Made by a program: the position numbers and the translations under genes. From Larkinella rosea (GTDB lineage Bacteria > Bacteroidota > Bacteroidia > Cytophagales > Spirosomataceae): a stretch of DNA of 64,000 nucleotides. The stretch lies in NCBI RefSeq assembly GCF_003858635.1, contig NZ_RQJO01000011.1, positions 248,001-312,000 of the forward strand, read 5' to 3'. Position 1 is the first letter of the stretch. Every line of letters starts with the position of its first letter. A model generated the notes under the pieces. That model was not told the origin of the DNA, made no database searches, and saw only the letters and a list, made by a program, of their open reading frames with translations. This document shows positions 33,105 to 41,520 of this stretch, piece by piece.

Positions 33105-34169
33105 ATGACCAACGCAGGTACAAATTCATCGGTAAACGGCAACGAATCCATCAATGACAAATGGCTGCGGATCATCGGCGTTCCGCTGGCGGTTTTGCCG
33201 TTCGTTTTCTTTTACCTGACGGAATACGGGTATAGCTGGGGGCTGTTTGCGCAGACTTTTCTATGGGGAGTGGTTTCGACAGGAATAACCTGGCAAATCC
33301 TGCGGTGGTGGGTAATGAAAGTGCGGACGTGGTACGCCGATCGGGAGCAGCTTCGGCAGCGCATTCTGACGACATTTCTGGGTTACACCCTGTTCACCAT
33401 TCCTATACAGCCGATCGAAACCTGGGTGGTGAGTCACCTGGACTTGACCGGGATGATTGCCCCGGCGGAATTTCCGCGCGTCTACCTGATTCACACCAGT
33501 ATGGCGTTGCTGTTTGCGTTTCTGGTCGGAGGGATTTACGAAAGTATGTACTACTTACAGAAAAACCGGGAAGCGATCCGGGAAGCGGAGGCACTCAAAA
33601 AAGCGACCTTGCAAAGCCAGTACGACAGCCTGAAAAACCAGGTGAATCCGCATTTTCTGTTCAATTCGCTGAATTCGCTGTCGTCACTGATTACCGAGGA
33701 CAAGAAGCAGGCCGGGGCGTTTCTGGACGAACTGGCGAGTGTCTACCGGTATCTGCTGCAGGAGGGCGAGCGGGAACTGACATCCCTGCGGAGCGAAGTG
33801 ACATTCATCCGGTCGTATTTTTTTCTGATTCAGACGCGGTTTAGTTCGGCAATTTCATTCGATATTCAGGTTGATGACCGGTTTCTGGACGATATGCTGC
33901 CCCCGCTGACGCTTCAAACGCTGGTCGAAAATGCCATCCGGTACAACGTCATCTTGCCCGAAAAACCGTTGCGGTTAGTGATCCAGACCGTTGAAGATGG
34001 TCGGTTGCTGGTCATGAACCCGATTCAATTAAAACCATTGCGCGTCACGGCCATCCCAATCGGTTTGGGAACGCTGACCGACCGCTTCCGTCGGCTCGGC
34101 TTGCCCGCGCTGGAAATCAACGACAACGGCGAAGAATTTCGGGTGACGGTTCCGCTGCTGCGGAAATAA
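33105..34169 (+). CDS. LytS-type sensor histidine kinase without adjacent regulator
   Basis: 354 residues from ATG 33105 (MTNAGTNSS); the frame is open further upstream to a TTG at 32952, but that stretch does not look like a protein start. Four membrane helices precede residue ~160 (including IIGVPLAVLPFVFFYLTEYG and SMALLFAFLVGGIYESMYYL). A coiled coil with REAEALKKATLQSQYDSL leads to QVNPHFLFNSLNS, His near 183. The ATP-binding part is shorter than usual: VENAIRYN is clear, but the G-box is reduced to IGLGTLTDRFRRLG. Unlike the kinase at 9215, there is no LytTR gene next to it. A strong hairpin terminator follows 1 bp after the stop. Confidence 0.88.
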   Translation: MTNAGTNSSVNGNESINDKWLRIIGVPLAVLPFVFFYLTEYGYSWGLFAQTFLWGVVSTGITWQILRWWVMKVRTWYADREQLRQRILTTFLGYTLFTIPIQPIETWVVSHLDLTGMIAPAEFPRVYLIHTSMALLFAFLVGGIYESMYYLQKNREAIREAEALKKATLQSQYDSLKNQVNPHFLFNSLNSLSSLITEDKKQAGAFLDELASVYRYLLQEGERELTSLRSEVTFIRSYFFLIQTRFSSAISFDIQVDDRFLDDMLPPLTLQTLVENAIRYNVILPEKPLRLVIQTVEDGRLLVMNPIQLKPLRVTAIPIGLGTLTDRFRRLGLPALEINDNGEEFRVTVPLLRK

Positions 34170-34196
34170 CGTACCCACGGACCGCCCGTGGGTACG
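34170..34196 (+). terminator. Hairpin directly after the orphan LytS gene
   Basis: CGTACCCACGG (34170-34180) pairs perfectly with CCGTGGGTACG (34186-34196) over a 5-base loop and is followed by TTTC. It begins at the base after the TAA stop. A second stem (34206-34238, arms of 15 bases with two mismatches around tgt) follows within 10 bp. Confidence 0.75.
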
Positions 34197-34279
34197 TTTC
34201 AACCCCCGTTATCGCTCGCGTGTCGCGAGTGACAACGGAGTGCCGAAAACCGAATCCATTTTAAAAACAACAAACACAA

Positions 34280-34951
34280 ATGAACACCTTGAAAATCAGT
34301 TTATTCGCGGCTCTCTTGAGCCCTGCTATTTCGTTTGCCCAATATGCGCCACTGGGTGCCATAACGACCTGGACCGAAGGGTACGTGGTGACCATTGAGA
34401 ACGATACCATCCGTGGAAAAGTGCGGGTCGGTTCGCTGGTGAACGATGCGCCCGCCAGCGTGGTGGTTCGGACTGCGGACGACAAGAAAATGACCTTGAA
34501 AGGGGAGAAGCTCAGGCTGGTTTCCCAGGACATTCCCAGGTTCGCCTATGCCACCGGCGCCATTCCCCGCGAGCGTGAAACCGTCGTTTTTGAACGCGTT
34601 CCGAATCCCCGCAAAGACGGAAAAACCGCCCTGCTCGAACGGCTGAGTCATCCCGGAAAAATCACGCTGTATTTCGACGCCAACGGCTGGAAAAAGCATT
34701 CGGAATACACCTTCGGGCAGTTCACGATTGGCACCAATCCCCGCGACCTCAGCTTCGTGGTGGTGAAGGACCAAACAAGCGCCCGCATCGTGAAGAAAAG
34801 CACCATCGACGACGAACACGAAGCCCTTTTTGGCGATTGCCCGGCTTTTGTCCGCCAGTTTCCGGCCGCTACAAGGCGGGACTGGAACCGCTTTGGTGAG
34901 ATCGTCGAAGCCTACAACCAGACCTGCGTTGTGGGCAGTGCAGTGAACTGA
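34280..34951 (+). CDS. Exported protein of unknown function
   Basis: A 223-residue protein with a signal peptide (MNTLKISLFAALLSPAISFAQ). The mature part is beta-rich at first: EGYVVTIENDTIRGKVRVGSL is a strand pair of a type seen in many small exported Bacteroidota proteins that begin with 'G.I....D.I.G.V'. The C-terminal third is helical and has two Cys residues (GDCPAF and NQTCVV) that could form a disulfide. I recognise no enzyme motif. It is flanked by hairpins and looks like a single-gene unit. Confidence 0.65.
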   Translation: MNTLKISLFAALLSPAISFAQYAPLGAITTWTEGYVVTIENDTIRGKVRVGSLVNDAPASVVVRTADDKKMTLKGEKLRLVSQDIPRFAYATGAIPRERETVVFERVPNPRKDGKTALLERLSHPGKITLYFDANGWKKHSEYTFGQFTIGTNPRDLSFVVVKDQTSARIVKKSTIDDEHEALFGDCPAFVRQFPAATRRDWNRFGEIVEAYNQTCVVGSAVN

Positions 34952-35032
34952 AAATTTTTCGAAAAAACGGAATGGGCTGTAGCGTTCGGTGAATGAGTTA
35001 CGTCATGGGTATAAAAACAACTCTATACTTCC

Positions 35033-35557
35033 ATGAAAATCATCGTATCCAGCCTCCTGAATTATCGAAAAATCACCGCCGTTCTGAGTTTTGTCGCCCT
35101 GCTGGCACTCGGAGCCTGTAACCAGGATTCGGGCAATGATCCGGCTCCGTCGGACAAAGGATTAACCAACATCGTGAATAGCTCGGAAGAATTCGACCGG
35201 GCCATGAACGCGCGGACCAAAGCGACCGGCCCACAATTTACGATCGAGAACGTGACCCGCGATGGCAACATCCTGACGGTCAAAGTGAAAGGCGGTTGCT
35301 CGGCTGAATCGTTCAAAGCGGTTTGGAACGGCGTCGAGATCATGATTTATCCCCCGACGATCCACATCGCCCTGACGCACGAAACTGCTGACGTGATTGG
35401 TTGCCCGACCGACCTGGAGCACACCATCAAAATCGACATTACGAAAGTGGTGGGCGAAGGTGACCATTCCAATACAACCTTTGTGGTCTACAACGGGTCG
35501 AAGGTGCAGGACACGACGCTGAACCCGGACGGGACTGTATCCAATTCCAATAGATAA
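35033..35557 (+). CDS. Putative lipoprotein of unknown function
   Basis: A 174-residue protein with a lipoprotein signal: hydrophobic stretch ending LLALGAC with Cys29 as the lipidated residue, followed by NQDSGNDP. The mature domain is beta-rich (FTIENVTRDGNILTVKVKGGCSAESFKAVWNG, then IDITKV and TFVVYNGSKVQDTTLNPDG) and has a second pair of Cys (GGC and IGC) that may form a disulfide. It resembles small NigD/DUF-type surface lipoproteins in layout, but I cannot name the family. A textbook terminator follows. Confidence 0.7.
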   Translation: MKIIVSSLLNYRKITAVLSFVALLALGACNQDSGNDPAPSDKGLTNIVNSSEEFDRAMNARTKATGPQFTIENVTRDGNILTVKVKGGCSAESFKAVWNGVEIMIYPPTIHIALTHETADVIGCPTDLEHTIKIDITKVVGEGDHSNTTFVVYNGSKVQDTTLNPDGTVSNSNR

Positions 35558-35574
35558 GCTAACATTCATGCGTT

Positions 35575-35610
35575 GAACGGTGAACCGCACGCGGTTCACC
35601 GTTCTTTTTT
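35575..35610 (+). terminator. Strong intrinsic terminator just before the sigma factor gene
   Basis: GAACGGTGAACCG (35575-35587) and CGGTTCACCGTTC (35592-35604) form a perfect 13-bp stem with a 4-base loop, followed by T6. It ends the lipoprotein transcript and stops only 17 bp before the ATG of the sigma factor. Confidence 0.92.
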
Positions 35611-35627
35611 ATTGCCCTCGCTGGTGA

Positions 35628-36203
35628 ATGGCCCCAGACTGTACTCCGTTTGAACGACAGCTCATTGAAGGATGCCGAAAAGGCAGCCCGCAATACCAGG
35701 AAATGTTTTACAAGCATTTCTACGGGTTTACAATGGCCATTGCGTTGCGCTACCACCCCGTCCGGCAGGATGCGGGCAGTGTGGTGAACGACAGCTTTAT
35801 GAAGGTTTTTGCGCGAATCGACCGGTATTCATTCGAGGAAACGTTCAAAGGCTGGCTGCGCCGGATTGTGGTCAATACCGCCCTCGACCAGTACCGGAAA
35901 CACATTAAACACACCCAGACTGTCGAATATGAACAGGCTGAAAGTCAGGATATTGAGGTTGATGAATCCGTCATCAGCCAGTTGACGGCGGAGGATATTC
36001 TGACGTTGCTGCAACACCTGCCTGATCAGTACCGGATGGTTTTTAACCTCTACGAAATCGAAGGCTATTCGCACGAAGAAATTGCCGGACAACTCAAATT
36101 GTCGGTCAGTTCATCGCGGGTGTACCTGGTTCGGGCGAAGGAAAAGCTGGCTCGTTTGGTGAAAAGTTATTTTCCGAATCACAATGAAAGATTCCATTCA
36201 TAA
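35628..36203 (+). CDS. ECF-type RNA polymerase sigma factor
   Basis: A 191-residue sigma-70 family factor. Region 2 lies at ~15-90 (ERQLIEGCRKGSPQYQEMFYKHF, DAGSVVNDSFMKVFARID, FKGWLRRIVVNTALDQYRK) and region 4 at ~125-185 (LLQHLPDQYRMVFNLYEIEGYSHEEIAGQL, then SSRVYLVRAKEKLARL). Region 3 is missing, as is normal for ECF factors. Its 3' end overlaps the next gene by 20 bp; that gene encodes a membrane-anchored protein that may hold the sigma factor. The start codon sits 17 bp after a strong terminator, so its promoter must overlap or precede that hairpin. Confidence 0.95.
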   Translation: MAPDCTPFERQLIEGCRKGSPQYQEMFYKHFYGFTMAIALRYHPVRQDAGSVVNDSFMKVFARIDRYSFEETFKGWLRRIVVNTALDQYRKHIKHTQTVEYEQAESQDIEVDESVISQLTAEDILTLLQHLPDQYRMVFNLYEIEGYSHEEIAGQLKLSVSSSRVYLVRAKEKLARLVKSYFPNHNERFHS

Positions 36204-37548
36204 ACGGCTGACCGACCACATCCGAAAAACCGTGGGGCGGTATGAACTGCCTTACGAACCCGGCTCGTGGGAAGAATTTCAGCGATTGCAGCGCCGACGC
36301 CGGCAACAGCCGGTGATCTGGTTCCGGTATGCGCTGGCGGCCTGTCTGTTGCTGGGCATTCTGGGCGTACCGGTTTGGTTTTACACCAATAAGTCGGACG
36401 GAACACAACTGGCGGTTCGTTCACCAAAATCGGGTTTGTCGGGTCAAAGACCGCTTCATCCTTCCGTTGAAAACCGGCAACGGGTCGGCGCGGTTTTACC
36501 CGATCGGATTGCGGCTGGCGCTAATCGGACTGAAAAACCGCTGGTTCGGTCGGCAAAAGGAACTTCCACCGAAACGAAAGAAAAAAACGCTGCGAACCGT
36601 CAGGATGAATACGAGCAAAACCGATTCGAAAATCAGAATCGGGGAGGGGTAAATAACCGCCTGGAAATTGCTGATCGACTACCCAAAAACCGCTTTATTC
36701 AACCGGAAACGCCATTTAACGAGACTCGGCAAACCCGCATTTCTGCCGATCTACCCGCCGAATCAAGCACCCAAACCGCTTCTTTTGCGTTCATCAATCC
36801 ACGTTCGATCCGGTTTTTGCAACACCCGCTTCGGCCGCTGAGTCTTCCGTTATCTATCTGGAAAAATGAGCCAGCGGTGGCAAAAATCGAACCGGCCAAA
36901 ACCGGTCCGAAGCCCGTTTGGGGAGTTAGCCTGGCCCCGCAGTCGGTCTATGCCGCCGGAAGTTCGCCGTCGGTTGCGGTGGGTGGCGGATTGTTCTCGG
37001 AGATACCACTCAGTCGAAAATTCAGCCTTTCGACCGGTTTGTCGATGGCGCAGCAAAAACTCGGCACCAAAGAAGCGGGTTTGATGGTTTTTTCGACGGT
37101 TCCCCAACTGGTTTCGACCGGTATTCGGCTGACCTCCGTCGATCTGCCGCTCAATATCCGGTTTCGGCCGGGAAGGCTGGCGTCCAAAGGCTTTTACGCC
37201 GAAGCCGGTTTGTCGTCGCTGGCCTTTCTGAACGAACACTATGCCTATACCTACGAACAAACCCGGCAGGAGACGATCAGTGTAATGGGTACCAACGGGC
37301 AGGAAGTACACGTAACGCAACTGGTGACGACGCAGCAGACGACCACGCAGTCGGCACCGGCTTTTCAGAAAATTTACTGGGGCCGGATCATTAACCTGTC
37401 CATTGGCGTGGAACGTCGGCTGGGAACGCAGTTTCGTTTGTCGGCCGAACCGTACGTCAAATATCCGGTCGGGCCCTTCACCCGCGAGAACCTGATGCTG
37501 GGTTCCGGTGGCGTCAGCCTGCGGCTCGGGTTTCAGTCCGGTCGCTGA
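36184..37548 (+). CDS. Membrane-anchored protein with beta-barrel-like C-terminus, probable sigma partner
   Basis: A 454-residue protein that overlaps the ECF sigma gene by 20 bp. Residues 1-46 are a cytoplasmic, charged helical region (HKRLTDHIRKTVGRYELPY, GSWEEFQRLQRRRRQQP) similar in layout to short anti-sigma domains. One membrane helix follows (YALAACLLLGILGVPVWFY, ~49-67). A long low-complexity, N/R/E-rich linker (~70-235) leads to a C-terminal domain (~240-454) with strands typical of outer-membrane barrels (FSLSTGLSMAQQKLG, LPLNIRFRPGRLASKGFYAEAGLSSLAFL, SGGVSLRLGFQSG). The layout suggests a protein that spans from the inner membrane through the periplasm. Function as an anti-sigma factor is inference from position. 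Confidence 0.75.
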   Translation: MKDSIHKRLTDHIRKTVGRYELPYEPGSWEEFQRLQRRRRQQPVIWFRYALAACLLLGILGVPVWFYTNKSDGTQLAVRSPKSGLSGQRPLHPSVENRQRVGAVLPDRIAAGANRTEKPLVRSAKGTSTETKEKNAANRQDEYEQNRFENQNRGGVNNRLEIADRLPKNRFIQPETPFNETRQTRISADLPAESSTQTASFAFINPRSIRFLQHPLRPLSLPLSIWKNEPAVAKIEPAKTGPKPVWGVSLAPQSVYAAGSSPSVAVGGGLFSEIPLSRKFSLSTGLSMAQQKLGTKEAGLMVFSTVPQLVSTGIRLTSVDLPLNIRFRPGRLASKGFYAEAGLSSLAFLNEHYAYTYEQTRQETISVMGTNGQEVHVTQLVTTQQTTTQSAPAFQKIYWGRIINLSIGVERRLGTQFRLSAEPYVKYPVGPFTRENLMLGSGGVSLRLGFQSGR

Positions 37549-37729
37549 TCAAAGCCGTTTTTTGTTCATTTGAGATGTTTAACTGGATTAATGCTAAATT
37601 GAGTTTAATTGTAACAATTTGACAGATAGGATGTTATGTCTTTATTTAAAAACATTCTTACTAATAATTTTATAATCAGTCTAAATAGTATTTACATTTA
37701 CGGCTGGAAAACCTTTTTGTCAACCTGTT

Positions 37730-38914
37730 ATGTTCAAAACTCATTTTGTTTCCAGATTTCTTCCTGTTGTCGTTTTAGCTGCCAGCCTCATCGCCTGTAA
37801 CAAGGACGATGATGACAACACCATTACCCCGCCCGCCAATCTGCGCACGGCGATCGACTATTCCAAACTGACGGATACGACTACTTACGCCAGCTACTTT
37901 GCGGACATCAATAAAGTTAAAACCGTTGATATGACGCCTGCCAGCACCCAGTTGCTGATGTTCAGAGCGATCAACACCTACAACGGAACCGCCGTTGGAA
38001 CGGGTGCGACGCTGGATTCGACGGTTTTGAAAAACATGTTTGCCAATACCGGCAATGCCTTTACCGACGCGACTTTGAACTCATCAGGCGTCAATTTGCG
38101 GTCAATCTTTGCTTCGTCGCTGCCGGCTACGGAAGCCGAAAGCGAGCGCAAAACCCTGGAATCAGCTTTCGCGGCCATGGCCCTTACCAGCAAAGCGGTT
38201 TCTCAAACGGCAGCGGAAGGCAAAGCGGGTAAACTCACGACCGGAACCAGCAACTACCTGGTTGACGCTAAGGGTATCGAATGGGCGCAGATCATCCAGA
38301 AATCGATGATTGGCGGTTTGCAGGTCGATTACATCAGCAACGTGCTGCTGAGCGATAAAAACCTGGCGCTGGACAACTCGAAAGTAGTTTCGGGTAAAAG
38401 CTACACGGCTCTCGAGCACAACTGGGATCAGATTTACGGTCTGTTGACGGCCAACCCGGTTTATGGCGCGAAAGCCACGGCTACTTCCTCCGGCGAAAGC
38501 TTTCTGGGTTCTTACCTTTGGGAATACAATAAGGAAGATTTTCCGAAAATCCACATGGCGTTGTTGAAAGGTCGTGCGGCCATCGTGAACAACGACCCAA
38601 CTACGCTGAAAGCGCAGGTGGCCATTATCCGCCCGGCACTGGAAAAAGCGATTGCCGGTGCGGCATTGGGGTATCTGGGCAAATGGAAAACGAACGCAAC
38701 GAACGATGCGGCCCGCGCCCACGCCATGGGGGAAGGCTTAGGGTTCATTTATTCCCTGCGCTACGGCAAAGTAAACGGTGGTGATGCCGCTTTCTCGAAC
38801 GGTCTACTCGGCAACCTGGTCTATCTGGCACCGAACGGTTTCTGGGGCCTGACCAACGCCAAAATCGACGCGGCTGATGCGGCCATTCGCGCTAAATTCA
38901 AGATTGCCAACTAG
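37730..38914 (+). CDS. DUF4856 family lipoprotein
   Basis: A 394-residue lipoprotein (Cys23 in LAASLIACNKDDDD). The mature part begins NLRTAIDYSKLTDTTTYASYF, the typical DUF4856 start, and is mostly alpha-helical with SGESFLGSYLWEYNKEDF and ARAHAMGEGLGFIYSLRYG near the C-terminus. The family has no known reaction; it is regularly found with imelysin-like proteins in Bacteroidota, as here. It would sit on the periplasmic or outer face of a membrane. The 180 bp upstream are strongly AT-rich and should carry the operon promoter. A terminator lies between it and the imelysin gene. Confidence 0.9.
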   Translation: MFKTHFVSRFLPVVVLAASLIACNKDDDDNTITPPANLRTAIDYSKLTDTTTYASYFADINKVKTVDMTPASTQLLMFRAINTYNGTAVGTGATLDSTVLKNMFANTGNAFTDATLNSSGVNLRSIFASSLPATEAESERKTLESAFAAMALTSKAVSQTAAEGKAGKLTTGTSNYLVDAKGIEWAQIIQKSMIGGLQVDYISNVLLSDKNLALDNSKVVSGKSYTALEHNWDQIYGLLTANPVYGAKATATSSGESFLGSYLWEYNKEDFPKIHMALLKGRAAIVNNDPTTLKAQVAIIRPALEKAIAGAALGYLGKWKTNATNDAARAHAMGEGLGFIYSLRYGKVNGGDAAFSNGLLGNLVYLAPNGFWGLTNAKIDAADAAIRAKFKIAN

Positions 38915-38970
38915 TTTTTAGGTGAACGGAAAACCGTAAACCGATCACTGTAACTTCATTTACAAGTCAT

Positions 38971-39008
38971 ACCGAGCGACTAACCCACGTCGCTCGGTTG
39001 CTTTTTTT
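38971..39008 (+). terminator. Intrinsic terminator 5 bp before the imelysin start codon
   Basis: ACCGAGCGAC (38971-38980) pairs perfectly with GTCGCTCGGT (38989-38998) over an 8-base loop; after TGC comes T7 (39002-39008). The imelysin ATG is at 39014. The position allows ending of the DUF4856 transcript with partial read-through, or attenuation of the downstream three genes. Confidence 0.88.
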
Positions 39009-39013
39009 AAACT

Positions 39014-40174
39014 ATGGTACACTTTAGCTGGAAAACCGTCGCGTTTTTTGTCGCATTTGTAGGGGTTATCTGGGCCTGTTCGACCAGTAAGGATACGCCC
39101 GACCCGACGCCCGATCCAGATCCCAATCCGTCCAATACGGGCACCGACCGCAAGCTGCTGTTGACGAACATCGCCGACAACATCATTCTGCCAGGCTATA
39201 CCAACTTCAAGACCAAATTCGACCTGATGCTGGCGAAATCGGACGCCTTTGCGGCCAAACCCGACCAGGCTTCGCTGATGGCGTTTCGGCAGGCCTGGGT
39301 CGATGCGTACACCGAATGGCAGAAAGTGGAACTGTTCGACGTGGGTCCGGCAGAATCGAAAACGCTGCGGTATTTTTTCAACATTTACCCGGCAAATGTC
39401 ACCGGGATTGAAGAAAACATCATTGCTGGCAACGCGTCGCTGGAACTGCCCGCTTCGTATCCGAAACAGGGTTTTCCGGCGCTGGATTACCTGATCAACG
39501 GCCTGGCGACTACCGACGACGCCATTCTCCAGAAGTACACCACGGCAACCGACGCGGCCAAACGACTGGCGTACGTGAAGCAGATCACGACCCAGATGAA
39601 TACGATGCTTACTGCCGTGCTGACCGAGTGGACCACCACCTACCGCGACAAGTTCATCAACGCCACCGGCATCGACGTCAGTGGTTCATTATCAAAATTG
39701 GTGAATGGCTATGTGCTTAATTACGAGCGGTATATCCGTTCGGGTAAATTTGGAATTCCGTCGGGCGCGATGGCGAACGGCGTGCCGTCTGCCGAGAAAG
39801 TAGAGGCTTTCTACAAAAAAGATCTTTCGCTGATTCTCGCCAAAACCGCCCACCAGGCTTCCATCGATTTCTTCAACGGAAAAGACGTGAAAACCGGCAA
39901 AGAAGGCCCCGGTTTTAAAACGTACCTCACTGCCCTGGGTGCCAAAGACAGCCAGAGCGGCAAGTCGCTGGTGGAAGTCATCAACGCGCAGTTTGATGCG
40001 TCGAACGCGAAACTGGGCACGCTGAAACCCAACCTCTACGACGAAGTGAAGACCAACAACGCGGCCATGGTGGCGGTGTATACCGAAATGCAAAAAGCCG
40101 TTCGGATGCTGAAAGTGGACATGACGTCGGCAATGAGCATCACCATTACCTACGCGGATAATGACGGCGACTGA
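39014..40174 (+). CDS. Imelysin-family lipoprotein (IrpA/EfeO-like)
   Basis: A 386-residue lipoprotein (Cys22 in VIWACS) followed by a P/D-rich linker (TPDPTPDPDPNPSN). The imelysin domain covers ~45-380: LLTNIADNIILPGYTNFK, FRQAWVDAYTEWQKVELFDVGPAES, YFFNIYPANVTGIEENI, and GFPALDYLINGL. The family name comes from a reported insulin-cleaving protease, but most members are thought to bind iron or other metals in the periplasm (IrpA, and the related EfeO). It shares one base of its stop with the next gene's ATG (TGATG), so it is translationally coupled to the HTTM gene. With the downstream TonB receptor this points to metal uptake. Confidence 0.92.
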   Translation: MVHFSWKTVAFFVAFVGVIWACSTSKDTPDPTPDPDPNPSNTGTDRKLLLTNIADNIILPGYTNFKTKFDLMLAKSDAFAAKPDQASLMAFRQAWVDAYTEWQKVELFDVGPAESKTLRYFFNIYPANVTGIEENIIAGNASLELPASYPKQGFPALDYLINGLATTDDAILQKYTTATDAAKRLAYVKQITTQMNTMLTAVLTEWTTTYRDKFINATGIDVSGSLSKLVNGYVLNYERYIRSGKFGIPSGAMANGVPSAEKVEAFYKKDLSLILAKTAHQASIDFFNGKDVKTGKEGPGFKTYLTALGAKDSQSGKSLVEVINAQFDASNAKLGTLKPNLYDEVKTNNAAMVAVYTEMQKAVRMLKVDMTSAMSITITYADNDGD

Positions 40175-41520
40175 TGGGTCAGTATTGGCGGACATACACC
40201 TCGGCAGCTCCGCTGGCAGTGTTCAGGCTTGCCTTTGGCGTGATGATTCTGGGCAGTATGGTTCGTTTCTGGGCGAAAGGCTGGATTGATGAATTATACA
40301 TCAAACCCACTTTTTTCTTTCCGTACTACGGTTTTGAGTTCATAAAACCGCTCGGTGACTACACCTATCTGCTGTTTGCCGTTTGCGGTTTGAGTGCCTT
40401 GCTGGTCGCGCTGGGCTGGTTCTACCGGGTTGCGTCCGTTCTGCTCTTTCTGAGTTTTACGTACATCGAACTGATGGACAAAAGCACCTACCTGAACCAC
40501 TATTATTTTGTGAGTCTGGTGGCGTTTCTGCTCATCCTGCTGCCCGCAAATAGCTATTTTTCGGTGGATGCCTACCGAAACCGGAGCGGTTTTTACGATT
40601 CCATTCCCCGCTGGACGATCGACAGCCTGCGCTTGCTGATGGGCATTGTGTACCTCTACGCCGGCCTGGCCAAACTGAATTCCGACTGGCTGCTCGAAGC
40701 GCTCCCGCTCCGGATCTGGCTGCCCGGTCGCAACGATTTGCCCGTGATCGGTTTTCTGTTCAATTACCGGGAAACCGCTTTTGCCTTTAGCTGGCTGGGC
40801 GCGCTCTACGACCTGAGCATTCCGTTTCTGCTGCTCAATCGGTTCACGCGCCCGTTTGCCTACGCTGCGGTGGTGATTTTTCACGTGCTGACGGCGGTTT
40901 TGTTCCCGATTGGCATGTTTCCGTACATCATGATCGTTGCAGCTTTGATCTTCTTCCCCGCCGGTTTTCACCAGAAAATTCTGTCGGGTTTGAGCCATTT
41001 GCTGAACCTGCCGGACCTGCTTTCTGGCAGCAAAATCCTGATTTACTCGAAGCAACAATCTCGTTTTCTGTCCTCATTTTTAATCATTTTCTTCATCATA
41101 CAAATCCTGGTCCCGTTTCGCTACATGCTGTACCCTAGCGAGTTATTCTGGTCGGAAGAGGGCTACCGGTTTTCGTGGCGGGTGATGTTGATGGAAAAAA
41201 TGGGGAACGTGCAGTTCAAGGTGGTGGACGAAATGGGTCAGCAGATCATGGTGAACAATGAAGATCATCTGACCAAATTACAGGAAAAAATGATGGCAAC
41301 GCAACCGGATATGCTGGTGCAGTTTGCGCATTATTTGCGGGATTATTACGCGCAACGCGGTTTCCGAAATCCGACCGTTTATGCCGATACCTACGTCAGC
41401 CTGAATGGTCGTCTGGGCAAACCATACATCGACCCGACGGTGAATCTGGCGCAGGAAACCGACTCGTTTATGCCTAAAAAGTGGATTTTACCCTTTAGAG
41501 ATGAAATTAAAGGTCTATAG
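40174..41520 (+). CDS. HTTM-domain membrane protein (vitamin K gamma-carboxylase-like)
   Basis: A 448-residue protein. The N-terminal ~300 residues form the HTTM domain of about eight helices: AAPLAVFRLAFGVMILGSMV, YFVSLVAFLLILLPAN, WTIDSLRLLMGIVYLYAGLAKLNSDWL, and FAYAAVVIFHVLTAVLFPIGMFPYIM. HTTM is shared with vitamin K-dependent gamma-glutamyl carboxylase, though bacterial members without the full enzyme have no proven activity. A further helix near residue 305 and a periplasmic tail follow (LFWSEEGYRFSWRVMLMEKMG). The gene lies in an imelysin/TonB-receptor operon, starts on the upstream stop codon and overlaps the receptor gene by 20 bp. It may be an inner-membrane partner in metal handling (inference). 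Confidence 0.9.
   Translation: MGQYWRTYTSAAPLAVFRLAFGVMILGSMVRFWAKGWIDELYIKPTFFFPYYGFEFIKPLGDYTYLLFAVCGLSALLVALGWFYRVASVLLFLSFTYIELMDKSTYLNHYYFVSLVAFLLILLPANSYFSVDAYRNRSGFYDSIPRWTIDSLRLLMGIVYLYAGLAKLNSDWLLEALPLRIWLPGRNDLPVIGFLFNYRETAFAFSWLGALYDLSIPFLLLNRFTRPFAYAAVVIFHVLTAVLFPIGMFPYIMIVAALIFFPAGFHQKILSGLSHLLNLPDLLSGSKILIYSKQQSRFLSSFLIIFFIIQILVPFRYMLYPSELFWSEEGYRFSWRVMLMEKMGNVQFKVVDEMGQQIMVNNEDHLTKLQEKMMATQPDMLVQFAHYLRDYYAQRGFRNPTVYADTYVSLNGRLGKPYIDPTVNLAQETDSFMPKKWILPFRDEIKGL

Noticed and set aside
37650-37700. Possible Fur box in the AT-rich region before DUF4856
   Set aside because: A stretch like aatcagtctaaata was considered, but the palindrome is poor and the region is so AT-rich that partial matches are expected.
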